Origin: Proteles cristata cristata
Lineage: Eukaryota; Chordata; Mammalia; Carnivora; Hyaenidae
Direction of reading: 5' to 3'
Length of the DNA stretch: 64,000 nt
Assembly (NCBI GenBank): GCA_017311185.1
Contig: JAESUZ010002609.1
Location: forward strand, 62,001 to 126,000
Within the stretch, counting starts at the first letter, position 1. Each line of letters begins with the position of its first letter. The notes beneath the pieces were generated by a model, which worked only from the letters and a program-made list of their open reading frames with translations, ran no database searches and was not told the origin of the DNA. Shown piece after piece: positions 22,468 through 34,401 of the stretch. Both the position numbers and the translations under genes were made by a program.

Positions 22468-24059
22468 CTAAGTTTCCTTCGATGTGCAGAAGATTGTTAT
22501 CTTGATGAGATTCCAATAGTTCATTTTTGTTTTTGTTTCCCTTGCCTCCAGACACATGTCAGGTAAGAAGTTGCTGCAGCTGAGGTCAAAGAAGTTGTTG
22601 CCTGTTTTCTCGTCTAGAATTTTGATGGCACATTTTGGTTTTTCATCCACTTTGAATTTATTTTTGTGTATGGCATAAGAAAGTGGTCCAGGTTTACTTT
22701 TCCACATGTTGCTGTCCAGTTTTCCTAACACCATTTGCTGAAGAGACCATCTTTTTTCCACTGGATATTTTCTTCTGCTTTGTCAAAGATTAGTTGGCCA
22801 TACATTTGTGGGTCTATTTCTGGGTTCTCCATTCTGTTCCATTGATCTATGTGTCTGTTTTTGGGACAGTACAATACTGTCTTGATGATTAAGCTTTGTA
22901 ATATACCTTGAAGTCCAGAATTGTGATGTGTCCAGATTTGGTTTTCTTTTTCAGAATGGCTTTGGTTATTCAGGGTCTTTTGTGGTTCCATACAAATTTT
23001 TGGATCTGTGAAGGGTCTGTGAAGATCTGTGAAGAATGTTGGTGTTAATCTGATAGGGATTTCATCTAATAATTATATTGCTTTGGGTAGTATTGGCATT
23101 TTAATAGTGTTTGTTCTTCCAATCCATGAGCATGGAATGTTTTTCCATTTTTTTTGTGTGTTTTCTTCAATTTATTTCATAAATTTTCTATAGTTTTCAG
23201 TTTATAGATTTTTCATCTCTTTGGTTAGGTTTATTCCTATGTATTTTATGGTTTTTGATGAAATTGCAAATGGGATCAATTCCTTGAGTTCTCTTTCTGT
23301 TGCTTCATTATTGGTGTATAGAAATGCAACCGATTTCTGTGTATTGACGTTATATCCTGCAACTTTGCTGAATTCATGGATCATTTCTAGCAGTTTTTAG
23401 TGGAGTCCTGGGTTTTCCACCTAGAGTATCATGTGATCTTTGAAGAATGATAGTTGGATTTTCTCCTTGCTGATTTGGATGCCTTTTATTCTTTATGTTG
23501 TCTCATTGCTGAGGCAGGGACTTCCAACACTATGTTGAATAACAGTGGTGAGAATGGACATCCTTGTCATGTTTCTGACCTTAGGTGGAAAGCTCTGTTT
23601 TTCCCAATTTTGGATGAATTAGTGGTGATAGATCTTTCATATGTGGCCTTTATGATCTTGAGGTACGATCCTTTTATCACTACTTTCTTGAAGGTTTTTA
23701 TCAGGAAAGGATGCTATACTTTGTCAAAAGTATTTCAACATTTATTGAGAGGATCATGTGGTTCCATTCCTTACTTTCATTAATGTTATGCATCATATTG
23801 ATTTGTGGATATTAAACCAGCCCTGCTTCCCAGGTATAATTCACACTTGATCATAGTGAATAATTCTTTTAATGAATGTTTGGATCTGGTTTACTAGCAT
23901 CTTGTTCAGAATTTTTGCATCCATGTTTATCAGGGAAATTGGTCTGTAGTTCTCCTTTTTGGTGGGGACTTTGTCTGGTTTTGGAATCAAGGTAATGCTG
24001 GCCTTGTAGAATGAGTTTGGAAGTTTTCCTTCCATTTCCACTTTTTGGAACACCTTCAA
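22468..24059 (-). pseudogene. ORF2 remnants of L1-F
   Basis: Read in minus orientation, open pieces include [20 protein letters not shown] (24059 end), the MIHEFSKVAGYN and [20 protein letters not shown] region at 23202-23384, [20 protein letters not shown] near 22750-22830 and LIKITIFCTSKET at 22468. They are in different frames and separated by stops, and the catalytic FADD region falls in a gap. A local 11-bp triplication at 23002-23034 adds a further break. It cannot encode a working enzyme. Confidence 0.88.
23002..23034. repeat. 11-bp unit repeated three times inside L1-F
   Basis: GGATCTGTGAAG, GGTCTGTGAAG and ATCTGTGAAG stand in a row where other L1 copies have a single GGATCTGTGAAGAATG. 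This is a replication-slippage duplication. Confidence 0.8.
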
Positions 24060-24222
24060 AACAATGAGTGTTAACTCTTTTTTAAATGTTTGATAGAATT
24101 CTCCTGAAAGGCATAAATATTTATAATTGTTAATTCTTCTTGGTGGATAGACCTCTTAATTATGATATAATACCCTTCTTCATGTCTTGTTACAGTCTTT
24201 ATTTTAAAATCTAGTTTGTCTG

Positions 24223-25891
24223 AACAAAGAAGTGGAAAAACATTCCATGCTCATGGATAGGAAGAATAAATATAGTTAAGATGTCATTACTACCTAAGGC
24301 ACTCTACACATTCAATGCAATTCCAATCAAAATTGCACCAGCATACTTCTCAAAACTAGAACAAACTATCCAAAAATTTGTATGGAACCACAAAAGACCC
24401 CGAATAGCCAAAGTAATCCTGAAAAATAAAACCAAAACGGGAGGGATCACCATCCCAGACTTTAGCCTCTACTACAAAGCTGTCATCATCAAGACAGTAT
24501 GGTATTGGCACAAAAACAGACACATAGACCAATGGAACAGAATTGAGAACTCAGAAGTGGACCCAAAAGTATACAGCCAACTGATCTTTGACAAAGCAGG
24601 AAAGAATATCCGATGGAAAAAAGACAGCCTTTTTAACAGATGGTGTTGGGAGAACTGGACAGCAACATGCAGAAGAATGAAACTAGATCATTTTCTCACA
24701 CCATGCACAAAAATAAACTCAAAATGGATAAAGGACCTGAACGTGAGACAGGAAAACATCAAAACCCTAGAAGAGAAAGCAGGAAACAACCTCCTTGACC
24801 TCCACCGCAGCAACTTCTTACTTGACACATCCCCAAAAGCAAGGGAATCAAGAGCAAAAATAAACTGTTGGGACCTCCTCAAGATTAAAAGCTTCTGCAC
24901 AGCCAAGGAAACAACCCAGAAAATTAATAGGCAACCAACGAATGGGAAAAGGTAGTTGCAAATGACATATCAGATAAAGGGTTGATATCCAGAATCTACA
25001 AGGAACTCACCAAACTACACACCCGAAAAACAAACAACCCAGTGAAGAAATGGGCAGAAGATATGAACAGACACTTCTCCAAAGAGGACATCCAGATGGC
25101 CAACAGACACATGAAACGATGCTCAGCATCGCTCCTCATCAGGGAAATACAAATCAAAACCACACTGAGATACCACCTCACGCCAGTCAGAGTGGCTAAA
25201 ATGAGCCAATCAGAGAACTCTAGATGCTGGCGAGGATGTGGAGAAACGGGCACCCTCCTCCACTGTTGGTGGGAATGTAAACTGGTACAGCCCCTCTGGA
25301 AAACAGTGTGGAGGTTCCTAAGGAAACTAACAATAGAACTCCCCTATGACCCAGCAATAGCACTGCTAGGAATTTACCCAAGGGATACAGAAATGTTGAT
25401 GCATAGGAGCACATGTACCCCAATGTTCATAGCAGCACTCTCCACAATAGCTAAAACCTGGAAAGAGCCTAAGTGTCCATCAACAGATGAATGGATCAAG
25501 AAGATGTGGTTTATCTATACCATGGAATACTACATGGCAATGAGAAACAGTGAAATCTGGCCATATGTAGCAACATGGATGGACCTTGAGGGTGTTATGC
25601 TGAGCGAAATAAGTCAGGCAGAGAAGACAAATATCATATGTGTGCACGTATAGGAGGATTAGGAGGAGCTTAACAGAGGACCAAGGGGGAGAAGAAGGGC
25701 GGAAATGGTGGGGGAAAGGGGAGAGGCAAACCATGAGAGACTCTTGAATGCTGACAAAAACTGAGGACTGGTGGATGTGGGGGGGAGGAGGGGTGGGCAT
25801 GGAGGAGGGCATTTGTGGGGATGAGCACTGGGTGTTATGTGGAAACTAATTTGACAATAAACTATTTGCAAAAATAAAAATAAAAAAAAAA
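24223..25891 (+). mobile_element. Young 5'-truncated L1 nested in L1-F
   Basis: Starts within ORF2 (AAGAAGTGGAAAAACATTCC region) and runs through the C-terminal domain and 3' UTR (GAGGACCAAGGGGGAGAAGA; GACAATAAACTATTTGC) to an A-rich tail. A near-perfect 18-bp duplication AAAATCTAGTTTGTCTGA lies at 24205-24222 and 25892-25909, and L1-F continues unbroken after it. Confidence 0.96.
24281..25653 (+). pseudogene. L1 ORF2 C-terminal region, two frames, nearly intact
   Basis: Two open blocks of 224 and 223 codons (24281-24955 and 24982-25653) together cover about the last third of ORF2. The first has [20 protein letters not shown] and [20 protein letters not shown]. The second has [20 protein letters not shown] and the zinc-knuckle-like pattern C-x3-C-x7-H-x4-C in [18 protein letters not shown]. 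The blocks are joined by what looks like a one-base loss near 24938, and another one-base loss near 25626 alters the last residues. The start codon, endonuclease and reverse-transcriptase core are absent by 5' truncation, so it is non-functional. Confidence 0.93.
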
Positions 25892-27104
25892 ATAAAATCT
25901 AGTTTGTCTGATATAAATATGGCCACTCCAGCTTTCTTTTGATGACTATTAGCATGATAATGGTTATTCATCCCCTTACTTTTAATCTGAAGGCATCTTT
26001 AGGTCTAAAATGAGTCTCTGTAATCAGCATATATATGGGTCTGATTTTCTTATCTATTCTGACATCCTTTGTCTTTTGACTGGTGCATTTAGTTCATTGA
26101 TGTTTAGAGTGAGTGATGAAAGATATGAATTTAGTGCCATTGTGTTGCCTGTAGAGTTGGTGTTTCTGGTAATGTTCTCTTGTCCTTTCTAGTCTTTGTT
26201 TTTGTTGGTCTTTTTGTTTTGTATTTTCTCTACTCAGAATCCCTCTTAAAATTTTCTTGTAGGGCTGGTTTAGTGTTCATGAACTCCTTTAATTTTTGTT
26301 TGTCTGGGAAACCTATCTGTCCTCTTATTTTGAATGACATCTTGTTGGATAAAGAATTCTTTGCTGCATATGTTTCTGATTCAGTACATTGAATACATTC
26401 TAACATTCCTTTCTGGCCTGCCAAGTTTGTGTGGATAGATCTGCTACAAACTTCATCTATCTTCCCTTATAGGTTAAGGCCTTCCCCCACCCCTTGCTTC
26501 TTTCATAACTGTTTCTTTTTCTGTGAATTTTGTGAATTTGACTATGATATGCCTTTGTAGATGGTTGGTTTTTGTTGAATCTAATGGAAGTTTTTTATGC
26601 TTCTTGGATATTGATGTCTGTGTCCTTCCCAGATTAGGAAAGTTTTCCACTATAATTTGCTCATGTAAAACTTCTGCCTTTCTCTCTCTTCATCTTCTGG
26701 GATTCCTATGATAATAGATGTTATTACTTTATAATGTCACTGAGTTCTCTAAGTCTTGTATCATGATATTTTTCCTTTGTTCCCTCTTTTTTTTCCCCCT
26801 GCTTCAGTATTTTTCATAAATTTATCTTCTGTATCACTGATATGCTTTGTCTACCATTGTCATTGTGGAATCCATTCAAAATTGCATCTTAGTTATCACA
26901 TTTTTATTTTCATCCTGGCTAGATTTTATTTCATTTACCTCTACAGAAAGGGATAGGATTTTTTAAATCCTAGCTACTATTCTTATTGTTGTGGTTCTAA
27001 ATTCTAGTTTAGACATCTTGCTTATGTATGTGTTGATTAAGCCCCCACTGTCATTTCTTACTGTTCTTTCTTTTGGGGTGAATTCCTTCATTTTGTCACT
27101 TTGG

Positions 27105-27450
27105 AGGAATAAAAATATTAATAGAATAAAAATTAAAAGCAAAAAATCAAATTAAAGAAAGCTAGATCCTAGGTGAGTTTTGGTTTGCTTATTGAAAGAA
27201 GCTTGATAGAATACAGAAAAAGGAGAAAGAAAAGGAAAATAAAGGAAAGAAAAATTAAAAAAATTATACAATAAAATCAAATAAAGAAAATGAAATAGAA
27301 TAAAAATTTTTAAATATACATAAAAAATAAAAATTTTTGTCTTTCTGTGTCTAAGAGGAAGAAAGAAAAAAGGAAAAAGAAAACAATCCAAACAAAAACA
27401 GAAACAAAGAAAATGAACAAATAAATGAACCAGGAAACAGAATGAAACCC
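27105..27450. repeat. A-rich tract between ORF1 and 5' UTR of L1-F
   Basis: About 340 bp dominated by AAATAAA, GAAAAAG and AAACAAA on the plus strand. The opposite-strand 137-codon frame at 27152-27565 is a Phe/Leu-rich artefact of the T-rich complement. L1-G has no matching tract. Confidence 0.75.
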
Positions 27451-27559
27451 AAACAAAGTTACATCCAGTTTTCCTTAGAACTAAAACTATGAAGCCTTCT
27501 ATAAGTCTGTACACTAAGCAGGTGGAGTGACTTGTATTGGTCACTGGAATGTGCTTGGA

Positions 27560-28691
27560 GGGCACAGTTAGGCAGGGCTTGGCATAATAGCTCTATTATT
27601 CATTAGGTGGCACTGCTTAGGTTACTGGGGTGGATCAGTGTGGTGCACACATGCATGCTTACAATCCTGTGCACTGGAGAGGTGGAAATGCCTTCACCCA
27701 GCTCCCTAATCTCTGGCGCAGAGCATCACTGACCCACAAGCAAGCAACCCACCTTTGTCTGAGGTCTATGTCCACTCCCTGCCTCTACCCTGTCCATGTC
27801 CAAGCTGTCCACCTACCAGGTTGTGCTTCCCTTCAGTATCTTAGAAGGCATTGTGTTTCAAAACCCCACACTTCAGATACCCTTGTAGCTTGGACCTGTG
27901 CCCACTCTCTGGGAGAGGGTCTCACTGAGCAATGGCTGGGTGCCAACTTGTCCCAGAAAACATTCATGTGATCTTGCAGTGGCAGTGGTTCAGAGTGACA
28001 AATCAGAACACATGGCTGCTGTCAGGTTTCACACTTTGGTGTCTTTATCCCAATACCAGCAAACATGGCTGCTCTCTAGGGTCCACTGGGACCTTTACCT
28101 GTGGAAAGGCCATATCGTCTCTATCAAATGCATGCCAAGCTGAGCAACCACTTCTCCCTGTGTGGGACACAGATTCCTCAGACCCTGCTGCCTGCTCCTG
28201 GGAGTTAACCCTATTTCCTCACCAGACTACTGCCAGGCACTGAGTTCCAAAACTTCAGACTCTGTGCTCCACTGATTATAGAATCTTGGTGATATTGAAA
28301 CCCTCTCCTTTCTTCTCATAAATGGTTTTGGGGCACAGATTTCTTGTTCAGTCCCCTGCAAGTGTTTTCACTTTCTCTTTCTCTCCAGTTACTTTTGGTA
28401 GAATGTTTTTCTTGTATGATCACAATGTGCTCCACTCTCTTCCTGTCTCTTTCTCTGTCTTCCCTCTGAAAAAAACAATTCCTTAGCATCCATGTTTTTT
28501 CTCTGCCCCAGTTCACTTCTCTGTACCACATACCTGCCAAGTTCTGCCCCTCAAGTTATGCAGATTGTTGTGTTAATCTTCAGATCAGTTTCCTAGGTGT
28601 TCAAAATGGTTTGGTGCTGATCTAGCTGCGATTCAGGGACAAGACAAGCTCAGGGTCCCCATGATGCTCTACCATCTTAACTCCTCCTCTG
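27560..28691 (-). promoter_or_regulatory. 5' UTR of L1-F
   Basis: This GC-richer 1.1 kb ends with the complement of GAGGAGTTAAGATGGTAGAG, the usual kind of carnivoran L1 5' terminus. L1 5' UTRs carry the internal promoter. CpGs are few, consistent with decay. Overlapping 81-113 codon frames on the plus strand (27630-28243) lie antisense to it and are not genes. Confidence 0.7.
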
Positions 28692-28698
28692 TTTGGTA

Positions 28699-29749
28699 AT
28701 TCTTAAAACCCCTTGAACAATAGGGAGATTTAATATCTGTTTAATAAATATGATTATTGAGTAATTATTTCCACTAAATTTGTTGTAAAACTTTGCCATT
28801 TAGTACATTTAAAGCTGATTGAATAAATAAATGGTCAAAGTAACTGCCAAAAGAAAACAATATTCTTCATCTACCCAGAGTAAAACAGATATGAAAATAG
28901 AAAAAAGATGCAACATCAAAATCCATTCATTTTAAACTATTAATTACCATCTGTTTATATGAAGAGACAAATGTCTATATGTTGTTGTTAATGTCTGTAA
29001 AGCAGAGCAGGTGTTTTCTCTACGTGTTTTCCATCTTTTAAGAAATATTGGACTGTATTGAGGTAAGTGGACTAATACAAGACCTAAGAACACTATTTTT
29101 TTTTTCTTGTGTGTTTATGTCACAAACCCTCTTCTACAATATTTACCAAAATCAATTATGGAACAAGTTGTAGTTTGCTTTATGCTTTTGTTGTTTAAAA
29201 AAAATTCTAGCAGAAATGGTGACTTTAATTTTTAAAGAATAATTGTGGGAAATTTGGTAAACAATAATGACAGCATGGAGTCTGAATCTGCTACTAAAAT
29301 AAGGCAGAATGCATGATTTTTGGTTGAAGGCCTTTAGACAACACACATTTATTAGCTTCCAGTTTTCCCATTTGCAAAATACAACAGATAGTGAGAACTG
29401 TGTCACTATTTGACATTTTCACAGAGACCTATGGGATTAAAGAGATATACAAGGTAAGGAAAGACAATACCTTTATAACACAGATATTATTAACATATCA
29501 GGAGATGCAGATTTAGGAAGATTAAGTGCCTTGTAAAAGGTTATACCAGGGAGTGACTGAGTTATGCCAAGGTTCATAAACTGTTATTACTATTTTCATA
29601 TTGGAGACATACAGGAAAGATAAGTCCTGTATTTGTTACTTGACTCTGCACAATTTTATATAACAGCTACCATTTAATCCCTGGGTATAATAACCCCACA
29701 ATGGTTCTGACTTTATTGCGCATAGGAATTTTCAGGTAAGCTTGTTTAC
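28699..29749. other. Unassigned sequence with one weak MIR
   Basis: No gene or clear repeat apart from a MIR-like piece at 29478-29577. A (T)10 run lies near 29100. Confidence 0.5.
29478..29577 (-). repeat. MIR SINE remnant
   Basis: ACAGATATTATTAACATATC, AGGAAGATTAAGTGCCTTGT and AGGTTATACCAGGGAGTGAC follow the reversed MIR core (GAGGTTAAGTAACTTGCC, then GTCACACAGCTAGTAAGTGG). Confidence 0.5.
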
Positions 29750-29767
29750 ACAAAATGAAGATTTTGT

Positions 29768-29956
29768 AGGGTGCCTGGATGGTTCAGTTGGTTGGGCGTC
29801 TGACTTTGGCTCAGGTCATGATCTCATACTCTGTGGGTTTGAGCCCCACGTCAGGTTCTCTGCTTTCAGCATGGAGCCCTCTTTTGATCCTCTGCCCTCC
29901 TGTATCTCTGCCTGTCTCCTGCTCACTCTCTGTCTCTCTTAAAATAAACTTAAAAA
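29768..29956 (+). mobile_element. Carnivoran tRNA-Lys SINE
   Basis: GGGTGCCTGGATGGTTCAGT head, GGTTTGAGCCCCACGTCAGG at the B box and an AAAATAAACTTAAAAAACAA tail. The flanks ACAAAATGAAGATTTTG (29750-29766) and ACAAATGGAGATGTTG (29957-29972) are a diverged duplication. It faces the next SINE only about 80 bp away. Confidence 0.92.
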
Positions 29957-30034
29957 ACAAATGGAGATGTTGCAATGCCCTTAACCTCTCATACTGATTC
30001 ATTGTTATCTGGTATGGATGCAGAAATCTGCATT

Positions 30035-30251
30035 AAATTTTTTTTTAATGTTTATTCACTTTTGAGAAATGGAGAGAGATAGAGCATGAGTGGGGGAGGG
30101 GCAGAGAGAGAGGGAGACACAGAATCTGTAGCAGACTTCAGGTTCTGAGTTGTCAGCACAGAGCTGGACCTGGGGTTTGAACCCATGGACCATGAAATCA
30201 TGACCTGAGCTGAAGTCAGATGCTTAACTGACTGAGCCGCCTAGGTGCCCC
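30035..30251 (-). mobile_element. Carnivoran tRNA-Lys SINE
   Basis: Minus-strand copy with TTTTTAATGTTTATTCACTT at the tail side and GAGCCGCCTAGGTGCCCC at the head side. Duplications CAGAAATCTGCATT (30021-30034) and CAGAAAGCTGCATT (30252-30265) differ at one base. Confidence 0.95.
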
Positions 30252-30265
30252 CAGAAAGCTGCATT

Positions 30266-31778
30266 TTAAGTAACCATTCCCCTGGTGATTTCATCACAAG
30301 TGATCTTCAGATCACATTTTGAGAAACCTGTCTCAATCAGATGGGGATTTTAACAGAAAACAAGACATCATTAAGTTTTATTAGAACCTAACATATTGAC
30401 AGCATGTAGGCCCTATCAAAATACCTAGTTAAATATGTTGCAGTAAGCTGAAATAACCTAAAAGTGAGGCCTGATTCAATTTGTCTTTATTTGAAAGGAT
30501 GTGAATGGAGTAAAAAAAATTAATACATATAATTATATGTTTATATGCAAGGTAGGTGCTTGCTTTCTATGATAGAAGAAAACAGGAAACTATCACCAAT
30601 CAGAGAGTATCATAATTCGTGAATTTTCAACTAGGCTTCATATTAAAATCCTTAAGGGAAAACTGTTTTATCAATTTAGTAGATCAAAAAGAAACAGTGA
30701 TACCCCTGGATTGGGGGGAGGGGTGGCAGGTGTCTAAATTTAATTCAGTGAAAAACAAAGCAAAGACCTTTAAGACCATGCAGTAATCTTTCCACAAATC
30801 TTTGCATAATCCATTCTTTAGAAATTATAGAAGGTGTTTTATTGATGTTTTTGTAAATCTTCTATTCTGTCTCCTTATTAAATTGACTTCAGCTTTAAAT
30901 TGATTTGCTTAGCATACAACCATCGACTTTATACCTGAAGGCATCTAACCACCCTCTGTCTAATCCAGAACTAGTATTAAATCAATGGACAGGAGTGATT
31001 CATGGCTTCCTTCAGGTGACTAAAACTCCTTGCAGTCCTTTCCAGTGTAAACATCAAAGGGCTACCATTTTGTGTGTGTATGTTCTTGTTTTTAATGCTA
31101 TAAAATTTTAATGACACAAACTTCTAATGAGAAAATATTTGTGATATTCTGGTAATATCAAGAGCTTTTCTACCTGCATCAGAGGTTTTGAGAGGCAGCC
31201 TCTGCATGTGGTCAGAGAAACTGACATTTTTCCTAAAAGGTATTTAATATCATTTGCACTATGTGGTTTGTTGCATGGTTGATGTGTGACATGATCATTG
31301 GGATGCTACCCTCCAAAACACATTCCAGTTACAGGTATTAACTACTTTTCTGGAGAATAACATAACAAAAACCTACCAATATGTACCAATGTATGTTTGA
31401 CATATAATAAACTGAAAGTTAGCAAGAACTTAAAGACCACCTAGATTAATCTTTGACCTCATGATGAATCTGTACTATATAGCCTGCTAGGCTGATGTTA
31501 TTAAAAATTTGACCACATTGGAGGCTTTGGCTTATAGTTATAAAAGAAGATAGCTGGGCCTCAAAATTTTTTTAAAAAAATTGTATTTTAGGAAAAATCT
31601 AGAAAAGATGTGTTTTCTCTGTGCCAATATGTCCATTAATTTCTACCTTTAATGCTGCTTAGAAGGAGCAAGCTTTCTGTAAATGTAAGGAATTTATAAG
31701 AATAAAAGTAATATTGATTTAAATAAAGTTAACACAAAAAGAAATAATTTATAATTAGGGAACAAGTAGTAGTATTGG
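30266..31778. other. Unassigned sequence, no gene seen
   Basis: AT-rich and free of families I can name. The longest frame (68 codons at 30905) has no recognisable content. Confidence 0.5.
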
Positions 31779-31955
31779 ATACTGTGATAAGTGCTTTATA
31801 TTTATCCATATCAATAATGTTATGAGAGACATAGTGTTTTTACCATGTTTTACAGGTGAGGAAACTATAAGTTAGGATATGTTGAGAAGTTTACCCAATT
31901 TAACATGAACAGTGCGTGGCAGAACAAAACTCTAATTTTGTCTGCTTGACTTGTA
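31779..31955 (-). repeat. MIR SINE
   Basis: ATAAGTGCTTTATATTTATC, ATGTTTTACAGGTGAGGAAA and GTGCGTGGCAGAACAAAACT correspond in order to the reversed MIR (GCACTTTACATG, TTTTACAGATGAGGAAAC, AGTGGCAGAGCTGG). Confidence 0.75.
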
Positions 31956-32114
31956 AGCTTTTGGTCTTTCTCTTTAAGCCATTTGCACCTCTTATTTATA
32001 CTCTTTTCAGGTAACTGAAAACTTCTGGCAATCACATTTCTCATCTCTCCTCCACTAACCCCCAGAACCTATCCCAGCATTATAAAGAGTTATACTTTTT
32101 ATAATGGAAAAGTA

Positions 32115-32255
32115 ATGGAAAGACCATGGACTTGAGAATAAGATCAGAGCTCCTACTTACTCTTAGTGTAACTTGGGAAAAGATACATTACCCTTTATGT
32201 TCAATTTCCTCATTTGTACAAATGGTATAAGATAATCTACCTCCATAGCAAAGGC
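32115..32255 (+). repeat. MIR SINE
   Basis: ACTTACTCTTAGTGTAACTT, TTCAATTTCCTCATTTGTAC and ATGGTATAAGATAATCTACC match the forward MIR core and 3' region in order. It lies 160 bp from a second MIR in the opposite orientation. Confidence 0.75.
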
Positions 32256-34164
32256 TATGTATTTTCTTCCTCTTCCTTCAATATAGAATTAAAGAGTGGT
32301 GAGGGTAGGGAAGGTATACAAAATAAGAGAAAATTTATCTTTGCTCCATCACTATATTACATGAACCACCCCCCACCCTAAATAGCTGCCTTAGAATTCT
32401 CTGGCCAAAACAGTTGGACATGCTATGTAACAGTCTATTACAAAGGCAGATTAGTGATAGTAATGAATTAAAAAAGATTCTGTAGTTCTGGTTATACAGC
32501 TATTAATTTATGTCACTTTTAATATTCCTGGATATTAATTCTGTAGAAACACATTTTCCCAATTCAACCATTGCCCTATATTGCTAATTTTCAAGGGAAT
32601 ATTCAAGACTTGAATATTGAGCATATTTAATGAGAGAACTCTTGGACAACTTGATTGAATATTAACAATGCATTTTTATTGTGTATTTAATTCCAAGGGC
32701 ATAAGCATATTTTTAGTATAATCAAAGCATTAATCACCGTATTTATTCAATTATTTTGGATAATTTAAGTGAAGTTGGTCCTACCCCTTTATTGCACAGT
32801 CTAATAATGAATTAACACACTATATATGTTTCCAAGAATATGTGTTCTTTTACTTTTAGTTCCAGGGTTTACCTTTGGAAAAATTTTTTCCCACAATATC
32901 TACTCAATCCTTTGTTTCTACTTAACTGATCATTAAACTGAGATTTATCTTACTATTTTTAAGGTAGAAATTATCTTTTTCTTGTGCAATTTTATTTTCA
33001 AATACTTTCTTGAGGATCAACACAATTGTCATATTTAGAGTGGAATACCAGGACCAGGAATAAATTAAACAGAGTGGATAGTGTAGTATAGATAACTTGG
33101 CTGCTTGATTCTCATTCCAGGCAGTGGTCCTCATTTGAGGGGAGTTGGGGGATACTGAGAAAAGCCTTAGGCTTAAAGTGATCTGTATCCCAATGTGGTT
33201 CTGCCTTTAGGTCTATCCCTTTACTTTGCAAGGGTACAATTTCCTTAAAAACTCATGAAGCTGAATTGGCTCTTAGTTCCTTTCTACTTGGAAAATTAGA
33301 GTATTGTATGATTTTTGTGGATCTATGCAACTCTTCAGTATCAATAAACCATGGACACTATAAATTTATCTTATTATACCTTGCGTATAGCCTTTGTCAA
33401 GCACTCCTAGATACAAATGAATGTAGCATGATTTTGAAAAATTCTACCTTACCAGCACCTCACTGTATTTGGGTAAGGCTGGTCCTCTTAAACAAGAGGA
33501 AGAATCTTGAATGGGTAGTTCAGGATAATTTGTAGAAGTTCTCACCAACTTCTTTGAGAATGCGAAATCAGTTGTTTCTGTTTTTTACATATTTATTTAT
33601 CTGTTTTGTTCCTTAAAAGATGTAATTGCATTCTTAGTGCCTAGTTCATGGCAATGATTCTATCCGTGGACAATTTGTGAGAATAAATCAAGGTGCTTCT
33701 CTCTATTCCACATTCAGGGAACACTATACTGAGAAAAACCTATTAAATAAATCTCTTGGAGGAAGGCCAGCCATTGTTTACATACTTATAGTATTGTTCC
33801 TAAGTCTCTGTCACAGATTATTTATGGTTGCTCTTAAATTTTTAATATGCATTATTATACATTGAGAAGGCACAAGCAAATACCAGAATAATGGTCCCTT
33901 TGTTACTCCCTCACTCTTCCTTATCCAGTTGTAACAGCCTTTCTCTACTGGTATTTTTAACACTTCCTACCTTAATATTAACAGTAAACTTAATTAACAT
34001 GCTGTTTACCACCTCTTCTATTTCCTTAATAAGTATTTCAAATTATTGGACCCAAACCACGCTTGTAGCACCTAATCATAACACATGCCCCAAAGATGAG
34101 TCCTCATTTATCATTGTCTTTGACTTTAGTCTTTGAAACAAACCAAAAACTGCATGGTTCTCTT
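32256..34164. other. Unassigned sequence, no gene seen
   Basis: No family recognised. The open frames of 62-89 codons (for instance 33266-33535) lack family resemblance and flanking splice or promoter context. Confidence 0.5.
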
Positions 34165-34177
34165 CCTCCTCCTCCTT

Positions 34178-34390
34178 TTTTTTTTTTTTTAATGTTTTAC
34201 TTATTTCTAGGAGAGAGAGAGACAGCGTGAGCAGGGGAGGGTCAGAGAGGGAGTCACAGCTGAAACAGGCTCCAGGCTCTGAGCTGGCAGTCAGCACAGA
34301 GCCCGACGCGGGGTTCGAACCCACGAACCACGAGATCATGACCTAAGTGAAAGTCGGACGCTTAACCGACTAAGCCACCCAGGCGCCCCA
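34178..34390 (-). mobile_element. Young carnivoran SINE, CTAGAAATAAATAAA subtype
   Basis: Minus-strand copy with TTACTTATTTCTAGGAGAGA and GCCACCCAGGCGCCCC. The flanks CCTCCTCCTCCTT (from 34165) and CCTCCTCCTTCTT (from 34392) appear to be a duplicated pyrimidine target. Confidence 0.94.
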
Positions 34391-34401
34391 ACCTCCTCCT
34401 T

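Larger units (their letters stand above)
21419..28691 (-). mobile_element. Near full-length L1 (L1-F), minus strand, with internal deletion and a nested L1
   Basis: Order on the plus strand: 3' UTR (21419-21770), ORF2 C-terminus and reverse transcriptase (to about 24105), a deletion junction, endonuclease (24110-24222 and 25910-26250), ORF1 (about 26250-27100), an A-rich stretch and a 5' UTR ending at CATCTTAACTCCTCCTC (28691). The reverse transcriptase jumps straight to the endonuclease, so about 1.1 kb of ORF2 is missing compared with L1-G. TTTGGTA occurs at both ends (21412-21418 and 28692-28698), a possible target-site duplication. All frames are broken. Confidence 0.85.

Noticed and set aside
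27152..27565. 137-codon minus-strand frame with hydrophobic stretches resembling membrane segments
   Set aside because: The hydrophobicity comes from the T-rich complement of an A-rich tract within L1-F.
27630..28243. Three overlapping 81-113 codon frames on the plus strand, which could pass for a small gene
   Set aside because: They lie antisense to the L1-F 5' UTR, lack family resemblance and have no splice or promoter context.
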